From positions 1 through 64,000 of the forward strand of contig CAYYBE010000002.1 in NCBI GenBank assembly GCA_964470345.1: 64,000 bases of DNA. Reading direction: 5' to 3'. The DNA is from CAYYBE01 sp964470345. Lineage in GTDB: Bacteria; Babelota; Babeliae; Babelales; Babelaceae. The notes beneath the pieces are model-generated. The model had not been told where the DNA came from. It searched no databases and was given only the letters and a program-made list of their open reading frames with translations. The position numbers and the translations under genes were made by a program. Shown one piece after another: positions 34,655-42,916 of this stretch; positions within the stretch are counted from its first letter, which is position 1; the number at the start of each line of letters is the position of its first letter.

Positions 34655-36208
34655 ATGCTTACCAAAATTTCATCAGCAACCACCCTTGGAATCGAAACCT
34701 TTTCAGTTGATGTTGAAGTTGACCTCTCGCTTGGCATGCTCCAATTTAATATTGTTGGGCTCCCCGATACTGCCATTAAAGAGAGTAAGCAACGAATTGT
34801 AACCGCCCTTAAATATTGCGGCTTCAAGCTTCCCGAACGAAAAATTACCGTCAATCTCGCCCCTGCCGATTTAAAAAAAGAAGGCACGCTCTTTGATCTG
34901 CCGATCGCAATCGGTATTTTACAGGGCGCTGACCATCTGGCTGTTTCACAAGAGTTTTTACAAGAAACACTCTTTTTAGGAGAGCTATCACTTGATGGGA
35001 CAATACGTCCCGTTAAAGGGGTGCTCCCGATTGCCTTTGATTGCCAAAAATTGGGCAAAAAACGCATAATACTTCCCCAAGAAAACGCGAACGAAGCTGC
35101 ATTAATTAATGGACTTGAAGTCTTTGGCATCGACCATATTTCTACCTTAGTCTCTTGGCTGCGTCACGAGCGACCGCTTGTTCCAACGACGGTCGATATT
35201 GGCCACTTTGTACAACAAGGCAACCAAAGCCGCGTTTCTCTTGACGACATTAAAGGACAACACCAAGCAAAACGGGCATTACAAATTGCGGCAGCTGGCA
35301 AACATAATATTTTATTTGTTGGCTCACCAGGATCGGGAAAAACGATGCTCGCCCAGCGGCTTGCACGTCTTATTCCCGCCATGTCATTTCAAGAGATGCT
35401 TGAGACAAGCAAAATTTACTCGATTAGCGGCAAGCTTATTCAAACAGGGCTGGTAACAGAACGACCGTTCCGCGCGCCACACCATACGATTTCAGAACCG
35501 GGTCTTGTTGGTGGCGGCTCTTTTCCACAGCCAGGAGAGATTAGCCTTGCCCATCACGGAGTTCTTTTTTTAGATGAATTAACCGAATTTAAGCGTTCAA
35601 CACTGGAAGTATTGCGCCAGCCGCTTGAATCACATGAGATTAATATTGCTCGCGCACAACATTCGATCAGCTTTCCCGCTTCGTTCTTGCTCATCGCAGC
35701 ACTTAATCCCTGCCCCTGTGGCTTTTTTGGCGACGACCGACGCCAATGCATCTGCCAGCCGCAGCATGTGAAGCGCTATCTTGAAAAACTTTCAGGACCA
35801 TTACTTGACCGTATCGATCTGCAGGTTGCCGTGCAATCGATTAGTTACGAAGCGGTACAGGCGCCGGTTGACCCAGCAAGCAGTTCATCGCTGCATGCTA
35901 AAATCGATCGCGCCATCGCCCGCCAACGAACACGTTCGCAAGGCACACGTTCACAAGAGACGTTTGTCTGGAATAGCCAGATGTCACCAACGGCACTCGA
36001 AAAGCACTGCGTCTTAAGCGAAAAAGCAGAACAGCTCGTCAAACAGGCCTTTGATCGCCTCGGCTTGAGCATGCGCGGCTACCACAAGCTTCTCAAAGTT
36101 GCTCGTACCATTGCCGATTTAGAAGATTCAGAGATTATTGAACATCCGCACATCCAAGAAGCCATTCTCTATCGCTCAGTCGACAAGGCACTTGGCAGAA
36201 CGTCGTAG
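34655..36208 (+). CDS. comM: YifB/ComM family Mg-chelatase-like AAA+ ATPase
   Basis: 517 residues, normal length for the family. The N-terminal LonC-like domain (1-170) begins MLTKISSATTLGIETFSVDV and contains FNIVGLPDTAIKESKQR. The ATPase core has Walker A GSPGSGKTML near residue 225 and Walker B GVLFLDELTEF near 305. It is followed by the Cys cluster NPCPCGFFGDDRRQCIC and the C-terminal YRSVDKALGR. In Haemophilus and Vibrio, ComM is a hexameric helicase that drives branch migration during natural transformation. It starts a plus-strand pair with acpS, 7 bp apart. No other competence gene is visible here. Confidence 0.93.
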   Translation: MLTKISSATTLGIETFSVDVEVDLSLGMLQFNIVGLPDTAIKESKQRIVTALKYCGFKLPERKITVNLAPADLKKEGTLFDLPIAIGILQGADHLAVSQEFLQETLFLGELSLDGTIRPVKGVLPIAFDCQKLGKKRIILPQENANEAALINGLEVFGIDHISTLVSWLRHERPLVPTTVDIGHFVQQGNQSRVSLDDIKGQHQAKRALQIAAAGKHNILFVGSPGSGKTMLAQRLARLIPAMSFQEMLETSKIYSISGKLIQTGLVTERPFRAPHHTISEPGLVGGGSFPQPGEISLAHHGVLFLDELTEFKRSTLEVLRQPLESHEINIARAQHSISFPASFLLIAALNPCPCGFFGDDRRQCICQPQHVKRYLEKLSGPLLDRIDLQVAVQSISYEAVQAPVDPASSSSLHAKIDRAIARQRTRSQGTRSQETFVWNSQMSPTALEKHCVLSEKAEQLVKQAFDRLGLSMRGYHKLLKVARTIADLEDSEIIEHPHIQEAILYRSVDKALGRTS

Positions 36209-36215
36209 GAATCAG

Positions 36216-36617
36216 ATGCTCAAAGGGATAGGAATAGATTTGGTCGAGATTGAACGTTTTTCCCATTGGGAGAGTTATGGATCGCGACTGCAAAAAGTCT
36301 TTACTCAAGAAGAAATTGACTACTGTTTAAAAAACAGAACCCTATCAGCCGCACGTTTTGCGACCCGTTTTGCCGCCAAAGAAGCACTCTACAAGGCTCT
36401 TTCGCCCTATCTCGTTCCCTTGCTATCATTTCAAACCCTCTGCCGCCACTGCTCTGTTACGGTAAGCGCTACGGGACCACGCATGAACGTAAACTGGGAA
36501 AAGCTCGGCTTCCCCCTCGGAGCAGCAAATTTCCCCCAGGTTCACCTCTCTTTGACTCATACGGCCACCACTGCAGGGGCAGTTGTCATTTGTGAGATAG
36601 CAGATAATCCAAACTGA
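36216..36617 (+). CDS. acpS: Holo-[acyl-carrier-protein] synthase
   Basis: 133 residues. AcpS moves the 4'-phosphopantetheine arm from CoA onto acyl carrier protein, activating it for fatty-acid synthesis. Both signature regions are present: GIGIDLVEIERF near the start (metal-binding Asp) and RFAAKEALYKAL (catalytic region Glu and Lys), followed by VHLSLTHTATTAGAVV at the end. The ATG at 36216 is chosen because GIDLVEIERF starts at the expected position; the longer frame overlaps comM. The gene follows comM by 7 bp, so it is probably co-transcribed. Confidence 0.92.
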   Translation: MLKGIGIDLVEIERFSHWESYGSRLQKVFTQEEIDYCLKNRTLSAARFATRFAAKEALYKALSPYLVPLLSFQTLCRHCSVTVSATGPRMNVNWEKLGFPLGAANFPQVHLSLTHTATTAGAVVICEIADNPN

Positions 36618-36660
36618 AGAACTAATGCTTATTTATCGCATCTTTTTATAAAACTGTTTC

Positions 36661-36688
36661 TTGACAAAGAGCCGATTTGCTCTATCCT
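36661..36688 (+). promoter_or_regulatory. Sigma-70-type promoter of tRNA-fMet
   Basis: Perfect -35 TTGACA (36661-36666), 16-bp spacer, -10 TATCCT (36683-36688). It lies about 70 bp before the tRNA, which no other promoter serves. Confidence 0.7.
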
Positions 36689-36758
36689 GAAGATGTCCAA
36701 GAAAATCTTTTCTCTTGAGGCGTCTTTCGAGATGAAAGTCTCTGTTTTGAAATTGTAT

Positions 36759-36835
<77 letters not shown>

Positions 36836-37013
36836 GACTTCGCCCTTCTCAGCAAGCTCTACCGAAGCACAAGAGGGCTACGCCTGGCGAGCCAATCTCT
36901 TTAAGGAAAGAATCTAGGCGAAGGCTGCCCTTCGTAGCTTTCTCCACTTCGTAGAGATAACTTACAGAAAGCGAAGAACGGGCCATCTTCGAAGTTCTAA
37001 CAAATCATTCATC
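36836..37013. repeat. CTTCG/CGAAG-rich degenerate repeat region after the tRNA
   Basis: 178 bp between tRNA-fMet and the GIY-YIG gene, with at least seven copies of CTTCG or CGAAG in mixed orientation, ending in CTTCGAAGTTCT. No ORF is supported. It resembles in style the GC-rich stretch at 41770-41895. Possibly a decayed palindromic repeat or mobile-element scar. Confidence 0.45.
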
Positions 37014-37295
37014 ATGCATTACGTCTATCTCATAAAATCACTGAATAATCCCAACCAGCTCTATATCGGCTGTACACAAAATGTCGACGAACGGCTTAAA
37101 GAACACAATGCCGGAAAGTCTTCACACACAAATAAATATAAACCTTGGAAATTACTCGCCTATATCGCTCTTGCTGACAAAGATTGTGCGTTCGCCTTTG
37201 AACGATATCTGAAAACAAGCTCTGGAAAATCGTTTATGTTAAGACATTTTTTTCCGAAAATCGTCCTTACAGTAGCGACTTCTCGAGCCAAATAA
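37014..37295 (+). CDS. Small GIY-YIG nuclease domain protein
   Basis: 93 residues, the size of stand-alone UPF0213-type GIY-YIG proteins. Motifs visible are YVYLIKS at the start (first GIY-like Tyr), LYIGCTQNVDERLKEHN (YIG, plus the catalytic Arg helix) and FERYLKTSSGK (metal-binding Glu). The fold cuts DNA in UvrC, homing endonucleases and some restriction enzymes; the role of the short stand-alone form is not settled. It lies alone after tRNA-fMet and a repeat-rich stretch, and its 3' end overlaps the convergent GNAT gene by 29 bp. The context suggests a mobile or selfish gene, but this is inference. Confidence 0.85.
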   Translation: MHYVYLIKSLNNPNQLYIGCTQNVDERLKEHNAGKSSHTNKYKPWKLLAYIALADKDCAFAFERYLKTSSGKSFMLRHFFPKIVLTVATSRAK

Positions 37296-37815
37296 AGCCA
37301 TCATCTCTCAAAAATTCTTTGAACCCAAGTTTGCTATATAAGCGAGACGCAGGGACATTGTTTTCACGTACAGCCAAACGAGCTTTCGTAAATCCATGAG
37401 CCAGAGCATGTTCAAGCACATATTCAAGCAACGTTTGTGCATAGCCGTGACGGCGATAATCGCGATCAACTCCCAAAAACTGAATCAATGCAAGCCCCGG
37501 TTCAGAGCGATAGTAGGTTGAAAATGCTACTGGCTTGCCATGCTTGCGATAGACAAAAATATGGAGGCTTCCGTCAGGATATTCTGTTGAAGCAGATTTA
37601 TGGGTAAATTCGTACTCTGCAGAAAAATCGACCGATGACTCACTGACCATCATATACCAATTATCTTGTAAAATTTTCATAACTGCTTGTTTATCTGCTG
37701 GATAGCGATACTCAGATATCCCATAAAAATGGCGATAGGTATACCAGCCAGCAAAAGAAAGCGCTGCTGCAACCAGCAGGCCGAGTCCTAGTTTACGTGT
37801 TCGTACTGAAATCAT
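37267..37815 (-). CDS. Membrane-anchored GNAT N-acetyltransferase
   Basis: 182 residues. An N-terminal basic segment and a transmembrane helix (LGLGLLVAAALSFAGWYTYR) precede a GNAT domain. The acetyl-CoA loop is DRDYRRHGYAQTLLEYVLEHA (Arg/Gly-rich RRHGYA), and the C-terminal Tyr region is NVPASRLYSKLGFKEF. GNAT enzymes transfer acetyl groups to amines; an anchored form is unusual, and a target at the membrane is inferred. The ATG at 37815 is chosen for AGAGG at good spacing; the longer frame runs into truA. It is the third gene of a probable typA-truA-GNAT operon. Confidence 0.82.
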   Translation of the reverse strand: MISVRTRKLGLGLLVAAALSFAGWYTYRHFYGISEYRYPADKQAVMKILQDNWYMMVSESSVDFSAEYEFTHKSASTEYPDGSLHIFVYRKHGKPVAFSTYYRSEPGLALIQFLGVDRDYRRHGYAQTLLEYVLEHALAHGFTKARLAVRENNVPASRLYSKLGFKEFLRDDGFIWLEKSLL

Positions 37816-37873
37816 AGTTTTTCCTCTCATAACTGTTTGGCGGTCGGTGATGGTCACCAACCGTAGCGGTATT

Positions 37874-38626
37874 TTACTTAGCGTACTCCCGATAGATAAT
37901 TTTTCGCAAGACAAGCCCCTGCGCGGGCGCAGATGGCAATGTGTGTAACGGATTACAGGCAGCCAGTACCGCAGCAATTTCTGCAACAGGCATTGTTGGA
38001 TGTGAAGCAACAAAAAGCGCTGCCCCAACCATACGACGAATCATATAGCGCAAAAAGCCTGGACCCACAACTTCAATGCGATAAGCACGATATTGTGGCA
38101 ATGGAATAATGCGAATCGCGACAACCGTGCGAACGGTAGATTCCTGCTCATCACCCGTACAAAACGAGCGGAAATCATGCGTGCCAACAAAAAGCTGCAG
38201 CCCTGCATATAATTTTTCATAATTAATAGGAAAGCGATAAAAACTACCATACCGAGCAAAGCCCGGAAGCGGCCGCTCGGTAAAAAAATGGTACCAATAG
38301 ATTTTTGTAGCGACATTGCGCTGTGGATGAAACGTAGGAGGAACAGCTTCTGCCGAGCGGATACTTATATCAGCAGGTAAACGGCCGTTCCATGCACTAC
38401 AAAGTTTTTGCGGATCAATTGAGAGTGAAGTTGTGAGCGTAGCAACTTGTCCAAGCGCATGAACACCAGCATCAGTGCGTGAAGCACCAAGCAAATGAAC
38501 GTCGTGACCAAAGACTTTTTTAAATCGAGTTTGCAGCATTCCTGCAACCGTCAAAGCTTCTGGCTGAACTTGCCAACCGTGATACGCAGTCCCGTCATAT
38601 GCAATAATGAGCTTATAGCTTTGCAT
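37874..38626 (-). CDS. truA: tRNA pseudouridine(38-40) synthase TruA
   Basis: 250 residues, normal length. TruA converts uridines 38-40 in the tRNA anticodon arm to pseudouridine. The catalytic Asp lies in GASRTDAGVHALGQVA (about residues 48-63). The N-terminal YDGTAYHGWQVQP and the C-terminal VGPGFLRYMIRRMVGA are also diagnostic. GAGGT precedes the ATG. The gene starts 12 bp after the typA stop and the two are probably co-transcribed. Confidence 0.95.
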   Translation of the reverse strand: MQSYKLIIAYDGTAYHGWQVQPEALTVAGMLQTRFKKVFGHDVHLLGASRTDAGVHALGQVATLTTSLSIDPQKLCSAWNGRLPADISIRSAEAVPPTFHPQRNVATKIYWYHFFTERPLPGFARYGSFYRFPINYEKLYAGLQLFVGTHDFRSFCTGDEQESTVRTVVAIRIIPLPQYRAYRIEVVGPGFLRYMIRRMVGAALFVASHPTMPVAEIAAVLAACNPLHTLPSAPAQGLVLRKIIYREYAK

Positions 38627-38638
38627 AAGACCTCAGGA

Positions 38639-40438
38639 TTACTTTCGCAGTGAAGCTCGCAAAATCTTTTTACGTAAGCGAACGTTTTCTGGCGTCACTT
38701 CGATAAGTTCATCAGGCATGATCCACTCAAGACATACTTCTAAGGTCATGATACGTGGTGGCTCAATCTTGATAAGACTGTCAGATCCTGATGCACGCAT
38801 GTTGGTAAGCTTTTTACCACGGCATGGATTAACGTCCATATCACCTTCACGGCTGTTTTCACCAATGATTTGTCCTTCATAGACCTTATCACCAGGAGTA
38901 ATAAAGAGCGTGCCCCGTTCTTGGAGTGTATCAAGCGCATAGTTTGTGGTTTGTCCACCTTCCATTGCAACAAGCGTTCCTTTAGTTCTCATCTGGATAT
39001 CACCACGATATGGTTGATAACCATGGAAACTAAATGTTGCAATACCAGCACCACGTGTGTCAGTTAAGAATTGTCCTCTGAATCCAAGCAAGCCGCGTGA
39101 TGGAACTTCAAATTCCATACGAATACGCCCATTTTCATAATGGTGCATATTTTTCATATCAGCCTTCTTTTTACCGAGAGATTCCATGACAACGCCTTGG
39201 TACTCAGCAGGGACGTCAACAACCAAATATTCAATTGGTTCATGCTTTTGACCATTGACCGTGTGATAGATAACTTCGGGAGCAGAAACCTGCAACTCAA
39301 AGCCTTCACGGCGCATATTTTCAATCAAGATACTCAAGTGAAGCTGACCTCGGCCAGAAACCTTGAATGAGTCAGTTGATTCTGTTGGTTGCACACGAAG
39401 AGCAACGTTTGTCTTTAATTCTTTTTCAAGACGGTCTTTAATTTGACGTGACGTTAACCATTTTCCTTCTTTACCACTAAAAGGCGAGTCGTTAACGGAG
39501 ATCGTTACCGACATCGTTGGTTCGTCGATTTTAACATAAGGGTATGGATTTGGGCTGTTTACATCACAAACCGTCATACCGATTGCGACAGGATCATTAA
39601 AACCAGCAAGGGCGACAATGTCGCCGAACGTAGCTTCCTGTGCTTCAAATCGTTCAAGACCTAAAAATTTATAAATTTTCATTACTTTAAAAGGACGACT
39701 GATGTGGTCATCTTGGCAGTTTACGACCTGTTGTCCACAGGTAATTGTTCCGCTTAATACACGACCAACACCAATTTGTCCCAAGTAATCAGAGTGATCA
39801 AGATTGGTGATCAGTACTTGAAGACTATTGGAACGTTCAACAGGAGCAGGAACATCTTTAATAATAGCTTCAAAAAGTGGCGTCAACGAATCACTTGGCT
39901 TGTTAACATCAGTTGTTGCAAATCCTAAGCGTGATGAGCCATAGAGAATAGGAAAGGTAAGCTGGCTATCATCGGCGGCTAAATCAAGAAACAGATCATG
40001 AATCATTGATTCAGTACGGTCAATATCAGCATCTTTTCGGTCAATTTTATTAATCAAAACAATAGGACGTAGATTGAGCTGTAATGCCTTTTGGAGCACA
40101 AAGCGAGTGCCGGGCAATACACCTTCAGCAGCGTCAACAAGTAACAAAAACCCTTCAACCATCTGGAGTGTTCGTTCAACCTCTCCACCAAAGTCGGTGT
40201 GACCGGGAGTGTCAACGATATTGATGAAGTAATCACCGTACTTAATCCCTGTGTTTTTTGCCAAAATCGTAATACCGCGTTCACGCTCAATATCATTTGA
40301 GTCCATAACGCGATCAGAACCACCAGCGGCAATAGTCCCTGATTGAGAAAGCAGTTTGTCGACCAAGGTTGTTTTTCCATGGTCAACGTGAGCTACAATG
40401 GCAATATTTCGAATAAAATCTCTACGACGTGCTTCCAT
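38639..40438 (-). CDS. typA: Ribosome-associated GTPase TypA/BipA
   Basis: 599 residues, full length. TypA/BipA is an EF-G-like GTPase that binds the 70S ribosome and helps assembly or stress adaptation. Motifs: G1 AHVDHGKTTL, switch I region ERERGITILAKN, G3 DTPGHTDFGGEV and G4 NKIDRKDAD. The C-terminal domain is recognised by SRGLLGFRGQFLTDTRG and GLERFEAQEATFGDIVALAG. It is the first gene of a probable operon with truA and the GNAT gene, with a candidate promoter 50-75 bp upstream. Confidence 0.96.
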   Translation of the reverse strand: MEARRRDFIRNIAIVAHVDHGKTTLVDKLLSQSGTIAAGGSDRVMDSNDIERERGITILAKNTGIKYGDYFINIVDTPGHTDFGGEVERTLQMVEGFLLLVDAAEGVLPGTRFVLQKALQLNLRPIVLINKIDRKDADIDRTESMIHDLFLDLAADDSQLTFPILYGSSRLGFATTDVNKPSDSLTPLFEAIIKDVPAPVERSNSLQVLITNLDHSDYLGQIGVGRVLSGTITCGQQVVNCQDDHISRPFKVMKIYKFLGLERFEAQEATFGDIVALAGFNDPVAIGMTVCDVNSPNPYPYVKIDEPTMSVTISVNDSPFSGKEGKWLTSRQIKDRLEKELKTNVALRVQPTESTDSFKVSGRGQLHLSILIENMRREGFELQVSAPEVIYHTVNGQKHEPIEYLVVDVPAEYQGVVMESLGKKKADMKNMHHYENGRIRMEFEVPSRGLLGFRGQFLTDTRGAGIATFSFHGYQPYRGDIQMRTKGTLVAMEGGQTTNYALDTLQERGTLFITPGDKVYEGQIIGENSREGDMDVNPCRGKKLTNMRASGSDSLIKIEPPRIMTLEVCLEWIMPDELIEVTPENVRLRKKILRASLRK

Positions 40439-40484
40439 CAGATCATAACCTCACAGAAAAAAGGGGGAATTGTTCTTATTTCTC

Positions 40485-40512
40485 ATTGTAAACAAAAGAG
40501 AGAAAAAGTCTA
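40485..40512 (-). promoter_or_regulatory. Candidate promoter of typA
   Basis: On the minus strand, TAGACT (40507-40512), 16-bp spacer, TACAAT (40485-40490), about 47 bp before the typA start. The -10 is good, the -35 moderate. Confidence 0.45.
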
Positions 40513-40558
40513 GCCCTCAAACTTTTCTTCTCACGTGCGCCTCTTTCAATACACTCTT

Positions 40559-41077
40559 TTACAGAATTCCACAGGAGCGCAAGAGTACTTGTTCTTCAGC
40601 AGCTGCTTGTCCTTTATATCGCTCAACCGAACGCATAAAGACCATCGAAATAAACCGGCAAAGCGGTACTATAAGCTCTCGAGGACAATTTCTTGGATAA
40701 GAATCTCGCAAAACTTTAATTAAAGCTCCTGCGTCTTCAACATCCTGTTGCTTAATGGTATTGAACACCAAGGCGTCCAGGGCCTCTTCATACTGATCAA
40801 TACTGGCTATAAGTTCTTGGGGAACACTCTGCATGAGATACTTCAAGCGGTACTCAACAAGAGCAGAAGTAAAATCAGCTCGAGATTTGCTGAGCAAAAC
40901 CTTCACACGAGCCATGTTCACCGTTTCACGCTGATACCCAAATTTCTTGTCATGTCTACCATGAAGCAATGGCTTTGGTATTTTGTGAATTACACTCTTT
41001 TCTGCTGAAACATGAGAAGCTGATACGCTTGTAATAGCGAATAAGCATCCTACAAGTAGATAACTATAATAGTTCAT
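40559..41077 (-). CDS. Secreted helical protein of unknown function
   Basis: 172 residues. It has a signal peptide (MNYYSYLLVGCLFAITSVSA then SHVSA) and then a basic, helix-forming body (VKVLLSKSRADFTSALVEYRLKYL, EEALDALVFNTIKQQDVEDAGALI). AGGAA stands six bases before the ATG. It is probably periplasmic. I recognise no family. It lies upstream of typA on the same strand with a 120-bp gap that holds a candidate typA promoter. Confidence 0.7.
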   Translation of the reverse strand: MNYYSYLLVGCLFAITSVSASHVSAEKSVIHKIPKPLLHGRHDKKFGYQRETVNMARVKVLLSKSRADFTSALVEYRLKYLMQSVPQELIASIDQYEEALDALVFNTIKQQDVEDAGALIKVLRDSYPRNCPRELIVPLCRFISMVFMRSVERYKGQAAAEEQVLLRSCGIL

Positions 41078-41157
41078 GGGCGGTTCCTGGGTTTTCTTTA
41101 TGAGGGTTCTTCACAGTCTAGTAAAAAAAGACCGAGAAATTAAACAAAAGAGCGATT

Positions 41158-41661
41158 TTAATGAAACCCAGCATATTGAACCCGAGCCACAACACCAATA
41201 ATATCGATTTGAGCGCAAGGAACTACCTGCTTTGGAGCTGAAGCAAAGGTGACCTCATCAGCAGTCATCGTTAATACTCGCTCAAGCCACAAGCCACCTT
41301 GGCAACCAAATACAACCCATTTTCCTGGAACACAGGGGGCGGTACGGTTTAAAATTAAAAGCTTATCGCGATCCTTTTGATCTTGGAGCTGCAAGTCATG
41401 GACCTTGCCCTTACCCTGCTTATGGGCAGAACCAAGACGGGCAAAACAAAGGTCGCCTTTAGGACGACGATTATTATCAGACTCGTCCATAGTGCCTTCT
41501 TGGGCTTTTTGTTCGCCACAACCGTAAATTGCCTCTATTTTAAAGGGAAAATCAAACAGAGTAACCCCGGTATCCCCGAGCCACGCATTGACGTCTGCCC
41601 CTGGGGTATTGGGTGAAACTTCTCTTGATTTTTGGTGTCGATTCATAGCTGTTTTAACCAT
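41158..41661 (-). CDS. Unknown protein with possible S24/LexA-like C-terminal fold
   Basis: 167 residues, with the strong ribosome site TAAGGAGAT just before the ATG. The N-terminus is polar and probably disordered. The C-terminal third (LLILNRTAPCVPGKWVVFGC through DIIGVVARVQYAG) resembles the beta-fold of LexA-like S24 proteins, which carry a comparable segment at the end of the XRE regulator nearby (GDLLVVSPEVWTRSGDVAAV, IIGRVVE). No helix-turn-helix or obvious Ser-Lys dyad is visible, so this is only a possibility. Confidence 0.6.
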   Translation of the reverse strand: MVKTAMNRHQKSREVSPNTPGADVNAWLGDTGVTLFDFPFKIEAIYGCGEQKAQEGTMDESDNNRRPKGDLCFARLGSAHKQGKGKVHDLQLQDQKDRDKLLILNRTAPCVPGKWVVFGCQGGLWLERVLTMTADEVTFASAPKQVVPCAQIDIIGVVARVQYAGFH

Positions 41662-41769
41662 AATATCTCCTTAAAGTTGTTGCCTTTTGTTACCTAGCAT
41701 ACCACAGTATTGGCAACCAGGTTACGTAATTTAACTCTATTATCAATTTACAGATAGAAAATAAAAAAG

Positions 41770-41895
41770 CAACCCCCCTACGCTTATCCACGCCTTCAGG
41801 CTTGGCAAGCTTCCGTCTACGTTTCTTCAGCGAAGTATGACTCTCGAAGCTTCAAACTACGCCGGACGCAGTCGGCGGGCACGCCCCCCTATTTC
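41770..41895. repeat. GC-rich degenerate repeat region downstream of rpsR
   Basis: A stretch between the 167-residue gene and the rpsR terminator with inverted motifs (GCCTTCAGGC, CTTCAGCGAAG, CTCGAAGCTTC) and GCCGGACGCAGTCGGCGGGC. No ORF is supported. It resembles the CTTCG-rich stretch after tRNA-fMet and looks like a decayed interspersed repeat. Confidence 0.4.
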
Positions 41896-41906
41896 GCCTT
41901 AGGGCA

Positions 41907-41935
41907 ATAAAAAACCCGCAGCCGAAACTGCGGGT
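41907..41935 (-). terminator. Rho-independent terminator of rpsF-rpsR
   Basis: On the minus strand, stem ACCCGCAG/CTGCGGGT with loop TTTCGG, followed by TTTTTTATT. It is placed about 25 bp after the rpsR stop. Confidence 0.9.
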
Positions 41936-41960
41936 CATATTCTTACGTAAAAACGAGCGC

Positions 41961-42248
41961 TTAGTCTCGTCCGCCCAGGTAAGCCAAAAGCGCCATTGAA
42001 CGAGCTTTTTTAATTTCTCGTGCAATTAAACGTTGGAACTTTACCTCGTTGCCTGAGATGCGAGATGGCAAAATCTTACCACGTTCTGTTAAAAAAGAAC
42101 GCAAGAAGAGCGTGTTTTTGTAGTCGATTGCTTCTACTGGCACTTCACCAGAAGTAAAACGGCAGCGCTTTGGGGCTTTAAACCCATTGCGGCGAACCTT
42201 TTTCTTAAGTAACCGACCACTTACCTTAAGTTTAATTTTCTTGGCCAT
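41961..42248 (-). CDS. rpsR: 30S ribosomal protein S18
   Basis: 95 residues. S18 binds the central domain of 16S rRNA together with S6. The core motif is IDYKNTLFLRSFLTERGKIL then PSRISGN, ending in ARSMALLAYLGGRD. A basic N-terminus (MAKKIKLKVSGRLLKKKVRRN) precedes the CRF zinc-site-like region. Its ATG lies inside the end of rpsF (17-bp overlap), so the pair is translationally coupled. There is no ssb between them and no rplI after them, unlike the common rpsF-ssb-rpsR-rplI order. Confidence 0.96.
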   Translation of the reverse strand: MAKKIKLKVSGRLLKKKVRRNGFKAPKRCRFTSGEVPVEAIDYKNTLFLRSFLTERGKILPSRISGNEVKFQRLIAREIKKARSMALLAYLGGRD

Positions 42249-42708
42249 GATCTTCCCCTACAATATCTTCACCTGAAAATTCATCACGTGAACGTGAACC
42301 TGCAAAACCAACACGGTGTTCCTTCATCATTGCATCAGTCATCTTACCAGGCACTTCTTCCAAAGAAGGTGGGCGTTGGTAAACCAAAGAAGCCTTTGGA
42401 TTAAGACTGCTGCTGAGATGACGCATAACCGTTGTATTGAGCTTAACAGCGAAAAGCTCATTAATTGCCTTGAGCAATCCATCAACTTTTCCAATTTCAC
42501 CCTCAAAGCGGGTCAGAAAATAAACACCATATTGATTGTTGCGAACTGGGTATGCAAGTTGCATCTTACCCCAGCGCTCAAACGAAATAAACGTACCTTG
42601 GTTTTCCTTGACGAGCTTCTGCACTTGAGATTCAATTGCAGCGACTTCGTCAGAGGTAATTTCAGGCACAGTCAAAAAAAGCGTTTCATAACGCGCAAGT
42701 GTATTCAT
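42232..42708 (-). CDS. rpsF: 30S ribosomal protein S6 with C-terminal extension
   Basis: 158 residues. The first ~100 are a typical S6 domain (RYETLFLTVPEI, FISFERWGKMQLAYPVRNNQ, GVYFLTRFEG, TVMRHLSSS), a ferredoxin-like fold that dimerises with S18 on 16S rRNA. About 55 extra acidic and polar residues follow (PPSLEEVPGKMTDAMMKEHR to the end), longer than most S6 proteins and probably disordered. The leader holds a candidate S6:S18-binding hairpin, consistent with autoregulation. Confidence 0.94.
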   Translation of the reverse strand: MNTLARYETLFLTVPEITSDEVAAIESQVQKLVKENQGTFISFERWGKMQLAYPVRNNQYGVYFLTRFEGEIGKVDGLLKAINELFAVKLNTTVMRHLSSSLNPKASLVYQRPPSLEEVPGKMTDAMMKEHRVGFAGSRSRDEFSGEDIVGEDHGQEN

Positions 42709-42752
42709 GAAGCCCCTTTAACTAACTGGAATTGCTGAAAGCCAAACCGAAA

Positions 42753-42787
42753 CACACTATCCCGGCTGTTTTCAACAGTATACGGTG
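42753..42787 (-). promoter_or_regulatory. Candidate S6:S18-binding leader hairpin
   Basis: In the rpsF leader, a hairpin CTGTT-GAA-AACAG is followed on its 3' side by an unpaired CCG. An outer helix (CAC...TAT with ATA...GTG) closes the internal loop. This matches the described S6:S18 mRNA motif, in which a CCG bulge beside a hairpin mimics the 16S rRNA site and mediates feedback on rpsF-rpsR. Drawn by eye. Confidence 0.55.
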
Positions 42788-42866
42788 CCGCAAAAGCGCC
42801 GTATTTAGTTCGATAATCAGGAATAAGTGTAGCACATCAAGGGGAAAAATCTATTCGAGCAACGAA

Positions 42867-42895
42867 AAAGGGATGGAGCAAGGCCCCATCCCTTT
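42867..42895 (-). terminator. Terminator of the XRE/S24 regulator gene
   Basis: Ten-bp stem AAAGGGATGG/CCATCCCTTT with a GC-containing loop, followed by TTTTTCG on the minus strand. About 22 bp after the stop. It could work in both directions. Confidence 0.8.
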
Positions 42896-42916
42896 TATTT
42901 CTTAGCTTCAGAAAGC

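Noticed and set aside
34615..35130. Minus-strand 171-codon ORF opposite comM
   Set aside because: It is a shadow of the well-conserved comM frame with no recognisable motif.
37816..38028. Upstream extension of the GNAT gene
   Set aside because: It lies inside the end of truA in another frame; the ATG at 37815 has a good ribosome site.
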